NCBI RefSeq assembly: GCF_009469615.1
Contig: NZ_SSXX01000002.1
Location: forward strand, 416,001-480,000
Reading direction: 5' to 3'
DNA length: 64,000 nt
Source of the DNA: Dechloromonas sp. H13
Lineage (GTDB): Bacteria > Pseudomonadota > Gammaproteobacteria > Burkholderiales > Rhodocyclaceae
Shown here: positions 25,061-36,244 of the stretch, one piece after another
Position numbering within the stretch: the stretch's first letter is position 1
How the letters are laid out: each line of letters opens with the position of its first letter
Made by a program: the position numbers and the translations under genes
Notes under the pieces: model-generated
What the model was told of the DNA's origin: nothing
What the model saw: the letters and a program-made list of their open reading frames with translations, nothing else
Database searches by the model: none

Positions 25061-26035
25061 TCAGGCCGGCAGCGGGGCCGGGGCCAGCGGGAGGCGCCCG
25101 GTGGCGAGGTAGACGGCGCAGCGCTCGATGTATTCGCGGGTGCTCTTGGGCATCGGCGTGCGCGCACGGGCGATGTAGAAGATCAGGTCGCGGCCCTGGC
25201 GCAGCAGCAGCAGGCCGTCGGAAACGCGGTGGCCGTGCGGGTCGGCCCTGTCGTTGTCGATCGTCTGCGGCAGCGGGGTGAAGTTGGCCAGGCGCTCGGC
25301 GGCGGTGACCAGCTGCGCCCAGACCTCGAAGATGTCGTGGTCGGTGCGCAGGTTCTCGGCCTTGACCTTGGCGGTCTCGGCGAAGTCGCGGATCAGGCCG
25401 GCGACCGAGGCGAAGGCGGGAACCTGCGTGAAGTTTTCGACCATGGCGTCGGCGATGCGATCGATGTCGCGCATCGTCTGGCCGATCTTGATGTAGCGGC
25501 TTTCGTAGAAGTCCTCGAGCGGGATCGAGAAGGCGCGGAAGGGTTCTCCCCACAGTTCGTCGATGCCTTCCTCGCCGCTGCGGTGGAGCACGAAGCGGCC
25601 GAGTTCCATGGCGTCGAGCAGGCATTGGCCGCATTCGCGCATCAGCGCGTCGTCGCTGCGGATCTCGATGCCGTCGGCCTGCAGTTCGACGAGCTTGCGA
25701 AAGATGTCGGTTGCGCGGTTGAAATAGGCGCCGGCCAGCATGGCCGCCTTGACGCGCTTGCGCGCCGGGTCGGTTTCCGCGGCGTGGGCGGCCTTGGCCT
25801 CGTTGAGGCGGGTGCCGGGAATGTTGAGACCGTGCTCGGTATGGTTGAACAGCCGCCGCGTCAGCCCCTCGATCAGGCGCTTCTTGGCTTCCAGGGTGTC
25901 GGCCGGCACCGGGTAGGTCTTGATCCAGTAGCCGTCGTAGAACACGCGCTCGGCGCCGTCGATCATGCGGCGGGTGCCCTCCGGCGGACGGCTGTCGGTC
26001 TCGGAGGGAAGTTCCAGTTGGTGCACGTTGAACAT
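25061..26035 (-). CDS. Conserved hypothetical protein downstream of the mod operon
   Basis: 324 residues from the ATG at 26035 (earlier in-frame starts exist at 26068 and 26110). Entirely helical in appearance, soluble, with two close cysteines (RECGQCLLD) near the middle. No recognised motif. It is about 170 bp downstream of modC and separated from it by a hairpin, so it may be an independent unit. Confidence 0.7.
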   Translation of the reverse strand: MFNVHQLELPSETDSRPPEGTRRMIDGAERVFYDGYWIKTYPVPADTLEAKKRLIEGLTRRLFNHTEHGLNIPGTRLNEAKAAHAAETDPARKRVKAAMLAGAYFNRATDIFRKLVELQADGIEIRSDDALMRECGQCLLDAMELGRFVLHRSGEEGIDELWGEPFRAFSIPLEDFYESRYIKIGQTMRDIDRIADAMVENFTQVPAFASVAGLIRDFAETAKVKAENLRTDHDIFEVWAQLVTAAERLANFTPLPQTIDNDRADPHGHRVSDGLLLLRQGRDLIFYIARARTPMPKSTREYIERCAVYLATGRLPLAPAPLPA

Positions 26036-26126
26036 GGTGAACTGCTGCCGGTGAGCGGGAATGAACATCAAGCAAAAAACATGCGGAAAACTTCGGCTTC
26101 CGTAATGCACTGATTTTATGCGGGAA

Positions 26127-26153
26127 ACCGGCGCCTTACCCGGGCGCCCCGGT
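26127..26153 (-). terminator. Hairpin downstream of modC, possible terminator
   Basis: Stem of about nine pairs (ACCGGGGCGCC with one bulge / GGCGCCGGT), loop of seven bases, followed on the minus strand by a short TTT. A weak intrinsic terminator at best. Confidence 0.35.
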
Positions 26154-26203
26154 CCGCGGATGCTTCAGGGAGGTGCATTATGCGCCCGAAGCGGGCGAAT
26201 GTG

Positions 26204-27283
26204 TCAGGCGAGCAGGGCGACGGCCTTGATCTGCGCCCGCAGCGCGAGGCCGGGGCGGATCGCCAGCTTGTCGGCCGAGCGCCGGGTGATGCGGGCGAGC
26301 AGCGGGTCGCCGCCGACGTCGAGGCGGACCAGCACGTGGCCCGGCGTGTCGGTCGGCGCCAGGTCTACGACGGTGGCGTCGACGCAGTTGAGGATGCTGG
26401 TGTGCACCTGCGGGACGAGCGCCAGGCTGACGTCGCGGGCGTGGATGCGGCAGCGCAGCGGGGTGCCGGGCGGCTCGCCGCGGCGCGAGACGAAGATGGC
26501 GCCGCCGGGGAATTCGAGGCGCGTCAGGTCGTCGGCCTCGTGCGCCGCGACCTTCGCTTCGATGACGACCCCGGCGTCGTCGGCGAAGGCGGCCGGCAGG
26601 TCGATGCGGCCGAGTACCTCCTTGAGCGGGCCGCTGGCGACGACGCGGCCGGCGTCGAGCAGCACGAGGTGGTCGGCCAGGCGCGCCACCTCGTCAGGCG
26701 CGTGGCTGACGTAGATGACCGGGATCGCCAGCTCGCGGTGCAGGCGCTCCAGGTAGGGCAGGATCTCCAGCTTGCGCTTGAGGTCGAGGGCGGCCAGCGG
26801 CTCGTCCATCAACAGGATGCGCGGCGCGGCGAGCAGGGCGCGGGCGATCGCGACGCGCTGGCGCTCGCCGCCGGAGAGCTGGCTCGGGGCGCGGTCGAGC
26901 AGATGGGCGATGCCGAGCAGTTCGGCGATTGCGGGCAGCCGGAAGCCGTTGGTTGCGGTCGACGCCCGTTTTTGCCCGAATTCCATGTTGCCGCGCACCG
27001 AAAGGTGCGGGAACAGGCTGGCTTCCTGGAAGACGACGCCGAGCGCCCGGCGGTGCGGCGGCACGAACAGGCCACGGCTTTCGTCCTGCCAGACCTCGTC
27101 GCCGACGGCGACATAACCGGCGGCGGCGCGTTCGAGTCCGGCAAGGGCGCGCAGGCAGGTCGTCTTGCCCGAGCCGGAATGGCCGAACAGCGCGCTGACG
27201 CCGCGCCCGGGCAGGGCCAGGTCGACGTCGAGCGTGAACTCGCCGCGGTCGACCCGGAAGCGGGCACGGATTTCGCCGCTCAT
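26204..27283 (-). CDS. modC: Molybdate ABC transporter ATP-binding protein ModC
   Basis: 359 residues from the ATG at 27283. Walker [10 protein letters not shown], signature LSGGERQR, Walker [13 protein letters not shown] and the H-loop YVSHAPDE are all present. The C-terminal 120 residues contain a Mop-like regulatory domain (about 290-355). ModC drives molybdate uptake with ModAB. Its start overlaps the modB stop (ATGA). A shortened copy of the dispersed TGCGGTCGAC repeat is embedded at about 26954-26977. Confidence 0.95.
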   Translation of the reverse strand: MSGEIRARFRVDRGEFTLDVDLALPGRGVSALFGHSGSGKTTCLRALAGLERAAAGYVAVGDEVWQDESRGLFVPPHRRALGVVFQEASLFPHLSVRGNMEFGQKRASTATNGFRLPAIAELLGIAHLLDRAPSQLSGGERQRVAIARALLAAPRILLMDEPLAALDLKRKLEILPYLERLHRELAIPVIYVSHAPDEVARLADHLVLLDAGRVVASGPLKEVLGRIDLPAAFADDAGVVIEAKVAAHEADDLTRLEFPGGAIFVSRRGEPPGTPLRCRIHARDVSLALVPQVHTSILNCVDATVVDLAPTDTPGHVLVRLDVGGDPLLARITRRSADKLAIRPGLALRAQIKAVALLA

Positions 27284-27954
27284 GCCGCCTTGCGCCGCGC
27301 CGGGTTGAAGGTGTACAGCGCCAGCAACACGACGAAGCTGAACAGCACCATGCCGCCGGCCAGCCAGTGGGCTTGCGTGTATTCGAGCGCCTCGACGTGG
27401 TCGTAGATCTGCACCGAGACGACGCGCGTCCTGCCCGGAATGTTGCCGCCGATCATCAGCACGATGCCGAATTCCCCGACCGTGTGGGCGAAGCCGAGGA
27501 TGGCGCCGGACAGGAAACCGGGTCGGGCGAGCGGCACGGCGACCGACCAGAAGGCGTCCCACGGGCTGGCGCGCAGCGTCGCGGCGACTTCCAGCGGGCG
27601 CTCGCCGATCGCCTCGAAGGCATTCTGGATCGGCTGGACGACGAAGGGCAGCGAGTAGAAGGTCGAGGCGATGACCAGGCCGGGAAAGGTGAAAGGCAGC
27701 AGGCCGAGGCCGATCGCCTGGGTCAGCTGGCCGATCGGCCCGTTCGGCCCCATGGTGACGAGCAGGTAGAAGCCGAGGACAGTCGGCGGCAATACCAGCG
27801 GCAGCGCGACGACGGCGCCGACCACGCCCTTGAGCCGCGAACGCGTGCGTGCCAGCCACCAGGCGATGGGGGTGCCGACGAGCAGCAGCAGCACGGTGAC
27901 CACCGTGGCCAGCTTGAGCGTCAGCCAGACGGCGGCGAGGTCCGGGGCTTCCAT
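27280..27954 (-). CDS. modB: Molybdate ABC transporter permease ModB
   Basis: 224 residues with five to six membrane helices. The EAA-like cytoplasmic loop ([22 protein letters not shown]) that contacts ModC is clear. It follows the NafX-like gene by 6 bp and is coupled to modC. Confidence 0.95.
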   Translation of the reverse strand: MEAPDLAAVWLTLKLATVVTVLLLLVGTPIAWWLARTRSRLKGVVGAVVALPLVLPPTVLGFYLLVTMGPNGPIGQLTQAIGLGLLPFTFPGLVIASTFYSLPFVVQPIQNAFEAIGERPLEVAATLRASPWDAFWSVAVPLARPGFLSGAILGFAHTVGEFGIVLMIGGNIPGRTRVVSVQIYDHVEALEYTQAHWLAGGMVLFSFVVLLALYTFNPARRKAA

Positions 27955-27960
27955 GAACGA

Positions 27961-28353
27961 TCAGTGTCTCGAGAACAGGTCGCGAATCTTACACAGGCTG
28001 GTCGTGATGTCGAAGCGCGGGTCGGCCAGTGCCTCGCCGGCCAGGATGCGGGTGATGGCGACCGCCGGGTCGTGTTCGCCGGTCAGCAACACCTCGGTGC
28101 CACGCTTCTTCATGTGGCGGACGAAGCCGTCGCCGGCGCTGTGGGCGACGACGATGTCGACGCCGTCGAGCGGGTGCGCCCGGTCGTCGGCGAAAACGTG
28201 CAGTACTTCATCCTTCGCCAGGTCGATGCGCCGCGGGGCGGGCAGCAGCTGGTTGGACTGGTGGGCGGAAAGGTCGTAAAGCAGCCATTCGCGGGCTTGC
28301 CCGGCGTGGCCGCTGACTTCGGTGAAATCCTTGGTGGCGATGGCGATCTTCAT
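27961..28353 (-). CDS. NifX/NafY-type dinitrogenase cofactor-binding domain protein in the mod operon
   Basis: 130 residues, one domain. The opening [23 protein letters not shown] and the [22 protein letters not shown] region match the dinitrogenase iron-molybdenum cofactor domain. Proteins with only this domain bind Fe-Mo clusters. Its start overlaps the modD stop, so it is made together with the molybdate transporter. It may buffer Mo or a Mo-Fe-S precursor between uptake and NifQ/NifB (inference). Confidence 0.85.
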   Translation of the reverse strand: MKIAIATKDFTEVSGHAGQAREWLLYDLSAHQSNQLLPAPRRIDLAKDEVLHVFADDRAHPLDGVDIVVAHSAGDGFVRHMKKRGTEVLLTGEHDPAVAITRILAGEALADPRFDITTSLCKIRDLFSRH

Positions 28354-29219
28354 GGGGTGCTGGGCCTTGTCTGGAGAGCGGTCAGGGTTACCGCCACGTC
28401 GCGCGGCGGTGCGAAGTAGGGGGCCGAAGTGACGAGAATGTCGGCCCCGGCCCGCGCGTACGCTTCCGCATTAGCAGAATTTATGCCGCCCGCCGCGGCG
28501 ATGCGCGTCCGGGTGCCTGTGGGAAATTGCCGGCGGATGCGGTCGACGGCTTCCGGCGGCAGTTTTTCGAGCTGCACGATGTCGGCGCCGGCCTGTTGCC
28601 AGCGCAGCGCCTCGGCCTCGTCGCCGACCTCGACGACGACGGCGCGCTCCGGCCATTGCCGGCGCAGGCGGCGCACCGTGGCGGCCGGCGCTTCGGCGCC
28701 GAGAAAGCAGCGATGCTCGGCGAAGACGAGCAGGGTTTCCGACAGGCTCAGGCGGTGCGGGCTGGCGCCGCCGCACAGCACGGCCTTGATCGCCGCCGCC
28801 TTGGTGCCGGGAAAGTTCTTGCGCGTGCAGGCGACGGCGATTTCCGGGTGGCCGCGGCGGGCGGCGGCGACGATGTCGGCGGTCGCCGTGGCGATGCCGG
28901 CGAGGTATTCCATCAGCGTCTGCGCCGTCTTCCAGACCTGGTGCAGGGCGGCGGCATCGCCGGCCAGGGTCAGGATTTCCGCACCGGCGGCCAGCCGCTC
29001 GCCGCTGGCGCGGACCGGCCCGGCGCCGGGCAGGCCGCGCAGTTCGCCCATGCGCAGCGCCTCTTCGACACCGCACAGCACCATGGCATGGCGCGCCCGG
29101 AAAACCATGTGCCCCGCCTGCCCGCCGATGCCGAGGGCGCAGGTCGTCGCGTCGCCGAACGGCGCGTCGTCGGCGAGCAGGGCTTCGAGGTCGGGGTCGG
29201 GCAGGCGGTAGGGATTCAT
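28350..29219 (-). CDS. modD: ModD, nicotinate-nucleotide pyrophosphorylase homologue linked to molybdenum
   Basis: 289 residues from the ATG at 29219. Sequence follows the quinolinate phosphoribosyltransferase fold: DAPFGDATT opening, CTRKNFPG and GGASPHRLSLSE substrate-site motifs, and AAGGINSANAEAYA near the end. ModD proteins occur only in molybdate operons of diazotrophs and their reaction is unsettled. It is 5 bp after the upstream gene. Confidence 0.9.
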   Translation of the reverse strand: MNPYRLPDPDLEALLADDAPFGDATTCALGIGGQAGHMVFRARHAMVLCGVEEALRMGELRGLPGAGPVRASGERLAAGAEILTLAGDAAALHQVWKTAQTLMEYLAGIATATADIVAAARRGHPEIAVACTRKNFPGTKAAAIKAVLCGGASPHRLSLSETLLVFAEHRCFLGAEAPAATVRRLRRQWPERAVVVEVGDEAEALRWQQAGADIVQLEKLPPEAVDRIRRQFPTGTRTRIAAAGGINSANAEAYARAGADILVTSAPYFAPPRDVAVTLTALQTRPSTP

Positions 29220-29224
29220 GGCGG

Positions 29225-31199
<1,975 letters not shown>

Positions 31200-31204
31200 G
31201 GCTT

Positions 31205-31228
31205 CGTGATATGTTTATTTATATAGCG
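31205..31228. promoter_or_regulatory. ModE-binding site before modE
   Basis: Minus strand reads CGCTATAT-N8-ATATCACG, close to the ModE palindrome CGTTATAT-N8-ATATAACG. It abuts the modE start and should block the modEABC promoter when molybdate is plentiful. Confidence 0.75.
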
Positions 31229-31337
31229 ATGACTATAACCTAGGTTGGGCGTGGGCGAATATTCAAGATTTTCTAAGGCGTTATGGTTGAATTGACCAGA
31301 CGGTTGGCGTTAGATTGTGGGCAACCCGACAATAATT

Positions 31338-31361
31338 CGTTACTTAGTTTTGTATATAGCG
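31338..31361. promoter_or_regulatory. ModE-binding site before mop
   Basis: Reads CGTTACTT-N8-ATATAGCG, a second match to the ModE palindrome, 40 bp before the mop start codon. It probably overlaps the -10 region of mop, so ModE could repress or activate it. Confidence 0.72.
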
Positions 31362-31401
31362 AGAACCGGGCCAGGCACCTCAACCCGACAAGGAGAACAG
31401 C

Positions 31402-31830
31402 ATGAAGGTCAGCGCACGCAACGTATTCAAGGGCAAAATCACCACATTGGTCGATGGCGCGGTCAACGCCGAAATCGAACTCACCCTGCCCGGCGGCGAC
31501 AAAATTGTCGCAATCGTGACGGAAGGCAGCGTCAAGGCGCTCGGCCTCGCCGTCGGCAAGGAAGCCGTCGCCTACGTCAAGGCGCCCTGGGTGATGCTGC
31601 TTTCCGGTACGGCGGACGTGAAATTTTCCGCCCGCAACCAGCTCGCCGGCACCGTCAGCGAGATTCGCAAGGGGGCGGTCAATACCGAGGTGGCAATCAC
31701 GCTGCCCGGCGGCACCATGGTGCATGCGGTGGTCACCAACGAGGCGGTGCTCGAACTCGGCCTCAAGGCAGGCGCCCCGGCCAGCGCCTTGATCAAGGCC
31801 AGCAACGTGATTCTCGGGGTGCCGGCCTGA
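31402..31830 (+). CDS. mop: Molbindin (two Mop domains)
   Basis: 142 residues made of two Mop domains, each with the SARN-x-x-x-G motif at its start (SARNVFKGK, SARNQLAGT). Molbindins (ModG/Mop) store molybdate as oligomers. It has AAGGAG before the ATG and is transcribed away from modE with its own ModE box. Confidence 0.93.
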   Translation: MKVSARNVFKGKITTLVDGAVNAEIELTLPGGDKIVAIVTEGSVKALGLAVGKEAVAYVKAPWVMLLSGTADVKFSARNQLAGTVSEIRKGAVNTEVAITLPGGTMVHAVVTNEAVLELGLKAGAPASALIKASNVILGVPA

Positions 31831-31843
31831 AGCGCCCGGGCGC

Positions 31844-32389
31844 CTAGCGGTCGCGGTCCGCCGGCAGCGCCCGGCGGGCCTCGACGAACCAGTTCTCGAG
31901 CGCTTCCAGCTTCGGCTCCAGTTCGGTGAACAGTCCGCCGGTGAAGGTTTGCCAGGCGTCGGCGTGCTTTTCGGGAACGGTGGTAAGGACCGGGATGCCG
32001 AGGGCCATGATGCCGAGCATTTCGGCGGCGAAGCCCTGGCCGATCGCCTCGAGGCCGGCGAAGCGGTTGAAGATGGCGAGGTCGGCGCCTTCGGTGGCGA
32101 TGCGCCGCATGACGGCGGTGGCGTCGGCGATGCCGGCGGGGTCGACGCGGCACGACTCGGAGCAGCTGCCGAGGTCCTGGGTGATCGGATAGAGCGTGCC
32201 GTCGTCGAGGTCCACCAGCGAGACGCTGCAGCCGTTGCCGGTCTGGCGCATTTCCTGGATCAGGCCGCGCACGCGCCAGCCGCGTTCGATCAGCGCGAGG
32301 GCGAAACCGGCGACGAGGTCGTCGACACCGGCACCGCCGCGCACGGCGGCGATGATCGTTGGTGGCGAAGGGGCGGTGATCGGGTTCAC
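31844..32389 (-). CDS. DUF2478 protein
   Basis: 181 residues from a GTG at 32389. It has an NTPase-like opening (IIAAVRGGAGVDDLVAG) and a CSESCRVDPAGIADA segment seen in DUF2478, a family often found near molybdenum genes. The loop is not a complete Walker A motif. It lies 124 bp after the nifF-associated gene, so it may have its own promoter or be the operon's last gene. Confidence 0.75.
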   Translation of the reverse strand: MNPITAPSPPTIIAAVRGGAGVDDLVAGFALALIERGWRVRGLIQEMRQTGNGCSVSLVDLDDGTLYPITQDLGSCSESCRVDPAGIADATAVMRRIATEGADLAIFNRFAGLEAIGQGFAAEMLGIMALGIPVLTTVPEKHADAWQTFTGGLFTELEPKLEALENWFVEARRALPADRDR

Positions 32390-32513
32390 GGCGGGCTCAC
32401 GGGCGGCGGTTCGATGCCCGCTATAGTGCGGCAAACGGCGCCGCGCCTCAATGACATTCGGGCGCTCGGCCGCTTGGCGCGCGGTTGCGGCATGTAGCGG
32501 GCGGGCGTGCGCC

Positions 32514-32819
32514 TCAGGCGTCGAAATGCATGGCCAGGCTGGCCAGCACCTGCGGCAGCGGCAGGTTTTCCTCGGACTCGAGGATGCCGGGCACCGGATG
32601 CGGGTATTCGTAGAAGATGCCGTAGGTGCCGGTGCGCTGCCCGTGCAGGTAGACATGGGCGCGCAGCTTGTCGAGCTCGGCGTGGCGCAACGTGACGATA
32701 TGCGGGTCGGCACCGTCGTCGGGCACGATGTCGCAGGCCTGGGCGATGCGCTCGTCGAGCGATACGAGGACGCGGCGGATTTCGCGGGATTTGGGGGCGG
32801 CCCAGGGGTTGGCGTTCAT
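32514..32819 (-). CDS. Conserved protein downstream of nifF, function unknown
   Basis: 101 residues, soluble, no cysteine motif beyond one Cys. It overlaps the nifF stop by 4 bp, so it is coupled to the flavodoxin gene. The HIVTLRHAELDKLRAHVYLHG segment is the most distinctive part. I do not recognise the family. Confidence 0.75.
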   Translation of the reverse strand: MNANPWAAPKSREIRRVLVSLDERIAQACDIVPDDGADPHIVTLRHAELDKLRAHVYLHGQRTGTYGIFYEYPHPVPGILESEENLPLPQVLASLAMHFDA

Positions 32820-33349
32820 GGCATCAGCTCCGGTCGGATTTGCGCCAGCCAGGCGTCGAGCCGTTCTTCGGTCAATACCGGCTGGTTGATCTGGTCGAGG
32901 GCGAGGCCGAGGAAGAGCTCGCCGTCGACGGCTTGCGAGGCGTTGAATTCGTAGCCGGCGGTCGGCCAGTAGCCGATCGGGCGGGCGCCACGCGCAACCA
33001 GGGCGTAGTGGATGATGCCGATGGCGTCGACGAATTCGTCCGGGTATTTCTTCTGGTCGCCGAGGCCGAAGATGGCGACGACCTTGCCGGAAAGGTCGAC
33101 GGCGGCCAGCTGCGGCAGGAATTCCTCCCAGCTCGGCTGGGCCAGACCGGTCGACTGCCCCGGCAGTTCGCCGTCGCCGAGTGTCGGGCTGCCGAGGATC
33201 AGGGCCTCATAGGCAAGGAACTGCTCGAGCGTGGCGCGGCCGATATTGACCGGAGCGTCGGCAGCATCACCCAGTTTCCTGGCGATCTGCTTGGCGACCA
33301 GCCGCGTGCGGCCGGTGTCGGTGCCGAAGAAGATGCCGATTTTTGCCAT
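32816..33349 (-). CDS. nifF: Nif-specific flavodoxin
   Basis: 177 residues, a long-chain flavodoxin. The FMN phosphate loop GTDTGRTRLVAKQI is N-terminal; the GSPTLGDGELPG loop and the GLGDQKKYPDEFVDAIG motif hold the isoalloxazine. NifF donates electrons to NifH. It is third in the FeSI operon, 3 bp after nifZ. Confidence 0.96.
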   Translation of the reverse strand: MAKIGIFFGTDTGRTRLVAKQIARKLGDAADAPVNIGRATLEQFLAYEALILGSPTLGDGELPGQSTGLAQPSWEEFLPQLAAVDLSGKVVAIFGLGDQKKYPDEFVDAIGIIHYALVARGARPIGYWPTAGYEFNASQAVDGELFLGLALDQINQPVLTEERLDAWLAQIRPELMP

Positions 33350-33352
33350 TTT

Positions 33353-33622
33353 TCAGGCGTCGACCGCAACATCCTGGGTCAGCTCTTCCGGCAGGCAGCC
33401 GACCGGGTGGCCAAGGCTGCCGTCGGGGCCATTCTCGAACTGCACCAAGTAGATTTCCCGGCTTTCGTCCATCTCGGCGACGCCGTAATGGACGATCACC
33501 CCGCGCGTGCCGGCGGCGGCGATCAGGCCTTCCTCATCCTCGATGCCGGGCATGCCGCCATCGTTGAGGATGTCCTCGGCGGCGAAGACCATGTCGCCGA
33601 TCTCGTATCTGACGGTTTCCAT
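33353..33622 (-). CDS. nifZ: NifZ family protein
   Basis: 89 residues from the ATG at 33622, a short form of NifZ (about 150 in Azotobacter). It has the YEIGDMVFAAEDILNDG opening and the GTRGVIVHYG core. NifZ helps form the second P-cluster in NifDK with NifH. It sits between the FeSI and nifF genes. Confidence 0.93.
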   Translation of the reverse strand: METVRYEIGDMVFAAEDILNDGGMPGIEDEEGLIAAAGTRGVIVHYGVAEMDESREIYLVQFENGPDGSLGHPVGCLPEELTQDVAVDA

Positions 33623-33626
33623 GATC

Positions 33627-33956
33627 TCAGACCCAGACGTCGGCCGGCGCCTTGAGGCGCTCGACCGGTTGGTCGAAGAGCAGGTGCTCGTCAATGATCG
33701 TCGCCACGTCTTCCGGCTTGACGCCGGTGTACATGACGCCTTCCGGGTACACCAGCACGCTCGGGCCGAGGTGGCAGGGGCCGAGGCAGCCGGTGTTGGT
33801 GAGCTGGAAGCCGGACGCCCACAGGTTGCGGGTGGTGAATTCGTCCGAAAACGCTTGCCAGGTCTGGCCGCAGCCCTTTTCCTGGCAGGAACCGCGCGGG
33901 TGGCCCTGGGGGCGGCCCTGGACGCAGACGAGTACGTGTTTCTTCGGTCTTGGCAT
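33627..33956 (-). CDS. FeSI (Shethna protein I)-like thioredoxin-fold [2Fe-2S] ferredoxin
   Basis: 109 residues. The ligands C11, C24, C57 and C61 fit the thioredoxin-like [2Fe-2S] fold (C-x12-C ... C-x3-C), and the GHPRGSC and TTGCLGPC-like segments match Azotobacter FeSI. Its role is not proven; redox exchange with nitrogenase partners is likely. First gene after a strong sigma-54 promoter. Confidence 0.92.
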   Translation of the reverse strand: MPRPKKHVLVCVQGRPQGHPRGSCQEKGCGQTWQAFSDEFTTRNLWASGFQLTNTGCLGPCHLGPSVLVYPEGVMYTGVKPEDVATIIDEHLLFDQPVERLKAPADVWV

Positions 33957-33985
33957 GCTGTTCTCCTTGTCGATGGCTAGCCTGT

Positions 33986-34001
33986 TGCAAGGGTAGTGCC
34001 A
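33986..34001 (-). promoter_or_regulatory. Sigma-54 (-24/-12) promoter of the FeSI-nifZ-nifF operon
   Basis: Minus strand reads TGGCACTACCCTTGCA, a complete consensus match, 30 bp upstream of the FeSI start codon. Confidence 0.92.
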
Positions 34002-34044
34002 GGTGTTAATTCAATGAATTCAGTGGCTTGTCCGATTGAGGCAT

Positions 34045-34060
34045 TGTCGGCTATGCGACA
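34045..34060 (-). promoter_or_regulatory. NifA upstream activator site of the FeSI-nifZ-nifF operon
   Basis: Reads TGTCGGCTATGCGACA (TGT-N10-ACA with CG flanks), about 78 bp upstream of the expected start site. Confidence 0.88.
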
Positions 34061-34184
34061 ACCGGGGTTTGCCCTGGCGTTCGCCGCATGTCTCGCAGGA
34101 AGCCCGCGGGCAGCGTCGCCGCCATGCACCGGTGGCGAGCACGCCGCTTCAACATGGTGCGACTTTCCGGGTGCCGTCGGTGCC

Positions 34185-34841
34185 TCAGAACTCCATTTCC
34201 AGTTCCTCGATGTCGTCCGGCTCGCCCTTGGCGGCGTCTATCCATTCCTGCATTGCCGGCAGCGCCATGATGGTCTGGCAATAGGCGGCACAGGCTTCGT
34301 CGAGGGCGACGTCGTAGGTCACGAAGCGAGTGGCGACCGGCGCGTACATGGCGTCGGCCAGGGTAGGTTTCTTGCCGAACAGGAACGGGCCGCCGTAGCG
34401 CTGCAGGCAGTCGTTCCAGATCTCGGCGACGCGCTCGATGTCGCCCTTGGCGCGCGACCAGACGGTGAATTTGGGGAAGCGCGCCTTGAGGTTCATCGGC
34501 AGCGCCGAGCGCAGGGCGCTGAAGCCGGAATGCATCTCGCCGCACACCGAGCGGCAGTGTGCGCGGGCGGCGGCATCGGCCGGCAGCAGCCCGGCCTTGG
34601 GCTTGATTTCGTTGAGATATTCGCCGATCGCCAGGGTGTCCCACACCGAAATGTCGCCGTGCGTCAGGCGCGGCACGCGCACCGAGGGGGCGAGCAGCAG
34701 CAGTTCGGCGCGGGCGCTGGCGTCGTCGGCTTCGACCATTTCCTCGACGAAGTCGATGCCGGCCAGGCGGGCCATCAGCCAGCCGCGCAGCGACCAGGAC
34801 GAGTAATTCTTGCTGCTCAGGGTAAGGGTTGCGACGGGCAT
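34185..34841 (-). CDS. Glutathione S-transferase family protein
   Basis: 218 residues from the ATG at 34841. The N-terminal thioredoxin-like domain has the SSKNYSSWSLRGW active-site region with serines at the catalytic position, and VPRLTHGD-x-x-VWDTLAI (cis-Pro and Ser/Asp glutathione contacts). The C-terminal helical domain contains the usual FLFGKKPTLADAMYAP motif. Substrate unknown. It lies about 125 bp beyond the NifA site of the FeSI operon but is not obviously part of it. Confidence 0.9.
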   Translation of the reverse strand: MPVATLTLSSKNYSSWSLRGWLMARLAGIDFVEEMVEADDASARAELLLLAPSVRVPRLTHGDISVWDTLAIGEYLNEIKPKAGLLPADAAARAHCRSVCGEMHSGFSALRSALPMNLKARFPKFTVWSRAKGDIERVAEIWNDCLQRYGGPFLFGKKPTLADAMYAPVATRFVTYDVALDEACAAYCQTIMALPAMQEWIDAAKGEPDDIEELEMEF

Positions 34842-34980
34842 CGGATTCGGTCTCCACAAAAAGGGAAAGGCGCTGCGAGGGCGCGCTGCGTGGCTGTTTC
34901 TTAGCAAGGCACATGCCAGTGGACTGGCCGCCGGCGGCATGCGCTTTGCTTGTATCGGCTGTCGCCCACTTGCCGGAAAC

Positions 34981-36231
34981 ATGACCATGACCGCGTTCAG
35001 CCCTGCATTGCATTACCAGGCCTACCAGGCCCTGGCAGACCTCACGACGCCGATGCGCACGGTGGCCCGCCACCTGGCGCCGTGGCTGCATCACAGCCTG
35101 TTCTGGTTCCCCGAGAGCAAGGGCCTGCGCAAGGCCGCCGCCGCCTGCGAGGTGCTGGCGCTGGCCGGGCTGACCCACGCCCGCCCGCCCTTCGGCATCG
35201 ACAAGGTGGAAACCGAAAACGGCATCGTGGCGGTGAGCGAGGAGGCGGTGTACGCGACGCCCTTCTGCACCCTGCAACGCTTCCGCAAGGAAAACGCACC
35301 CGAAGGCGAACCCAAGGTGCTGCTGGTGGCGCCGGCTTCCGGCCACTTCGCGACGCTGCTGCGCGGCACGGTGGAAACCCTGCTGCGCGACCACGATGTC
35401 TACGTCACCGACTGGCACAACGTGCGCGACATACCGCTTTCCGCCGGCCCTTTCGACCTCGATGCCTTCATTGGGCACATCATCGCCTTCGTCGACTGGC
35501 TCGGCCCGCATACCCATCTGGTCGCCGTCTGCCAGCCGACGGTGCCGACCCTGGCCGCGGTCGCGGTGATGGCCGAGGAGAATCACCCGCACCAGCCGCG
35601 CAGCATGACGCTGATGGCCGGGCCGATCGACTGCCGGATCAACCCGACCGAGGTCAACCGCCTGGCCACCGACAAGCCCATCGAATGGTTCGAGAAGAAC
35701 CTGATCGGCACCGTCCCGCTGCGCTACAAGGGCGCCCTGCGCAAGGTCTACCCCGGCTTCCTGCAGATTTCGGCCTTCATGAGCATGAACCTCGACCGCC
35801 ACAAGGAATCGTTCCGCAAGATGTACGCGCACTATGCAGCCGGCGAGACGGCGAGCGCGGTCGGCATCAAGGAGTTCTACGACGAATACCTGGCGATGAT
35901 GGACCTGCCCGCCGAGTTCTACCTGCAGACGGTGCGCAAGGTCTTCCAGGAATACCACCTGCCGAAGGGCAAGCTCGAATATAAGGGCCGCCTGGTGCGC
36001 CCGGAACTGATCCGCCGCACCGCGCTATTCACCGTCGAAGGCGAGCGCGACGATATTTGCTCGATCGGCCAGACCCTCGCCGCCCACGATCTGTGCAGCA
36101 AGCTGGCGCCATACCGCAAGCAGCACCACCTGCAGGCCACCGTCGGCCATTACGGCGTGTTCAACGGCAAGCGCTGGCAGCGCCAGATCTACCCGCGGCT
36201 GCGGGATTTCATTCATGCGTTCGACGAGTGA
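34981..36231 (+). CDS. phaZ: Intracellular polyhydroxyalkanoate depolymerase
   Basis: 416 residues from the ATG at 34981 (a second ATG at 34987). It has the alpha/beta-hydrolase fold with the cysteine nucleophile C184 in VCQPT, as in the PhaZ1 family where Cys replaces the lipase serine. The catalytic Asp (GERDDI) and His (VGHYGVF) follow at the expected places. It breaks down stored PHB, a carbon and electron reserve that many diazotrophs use. Confidence 0.93.
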   Translation: MTMTAFSPALHYQAYQALADLTTPMRTVARHLAPWLHHSLFWFPESKGLRKAAAACEVLALAGLTHARPPFGIDKVETENGIVAVSEEAVYATPFCTLQRFRKENAPEGEPKVLLVAPASGHFATLLRGTVETLLRDHDVYVTDWHNVRDIPLSAGPFDLDAFIGHIIAFVDWLGPHTHLVAVCQPTVPTLAAVAVMAEENHPHQPRSMTLMAGPIDCRINPTEVNRLATDKPIEWFEKNLIGTVPLRYKGALRKVYPGFLQISAFMSMNLDRHKESFRKMYAHYAAGETASAVGIKEFYDEYLAMMDLPAEFYLQTVRKVFQEYHLPKGKLEYKGRLVRPELIRRTALFTVEGERDDICSIGQTLAAHDLCSKLAPYRKQHHLQATVGHYGVFNGKRWQRQIYPRLRDFIHAFDE

Positions 36232-36244
36232 GGGTGAAGCGCCC

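Noticed and set aside
26204..27859. Single 551-codon frame covering modC and part of modB
   Set aside because: The first 190 codons are the wrong frame through modB. ModC starts at 27283 with the usual ATGA overlap.
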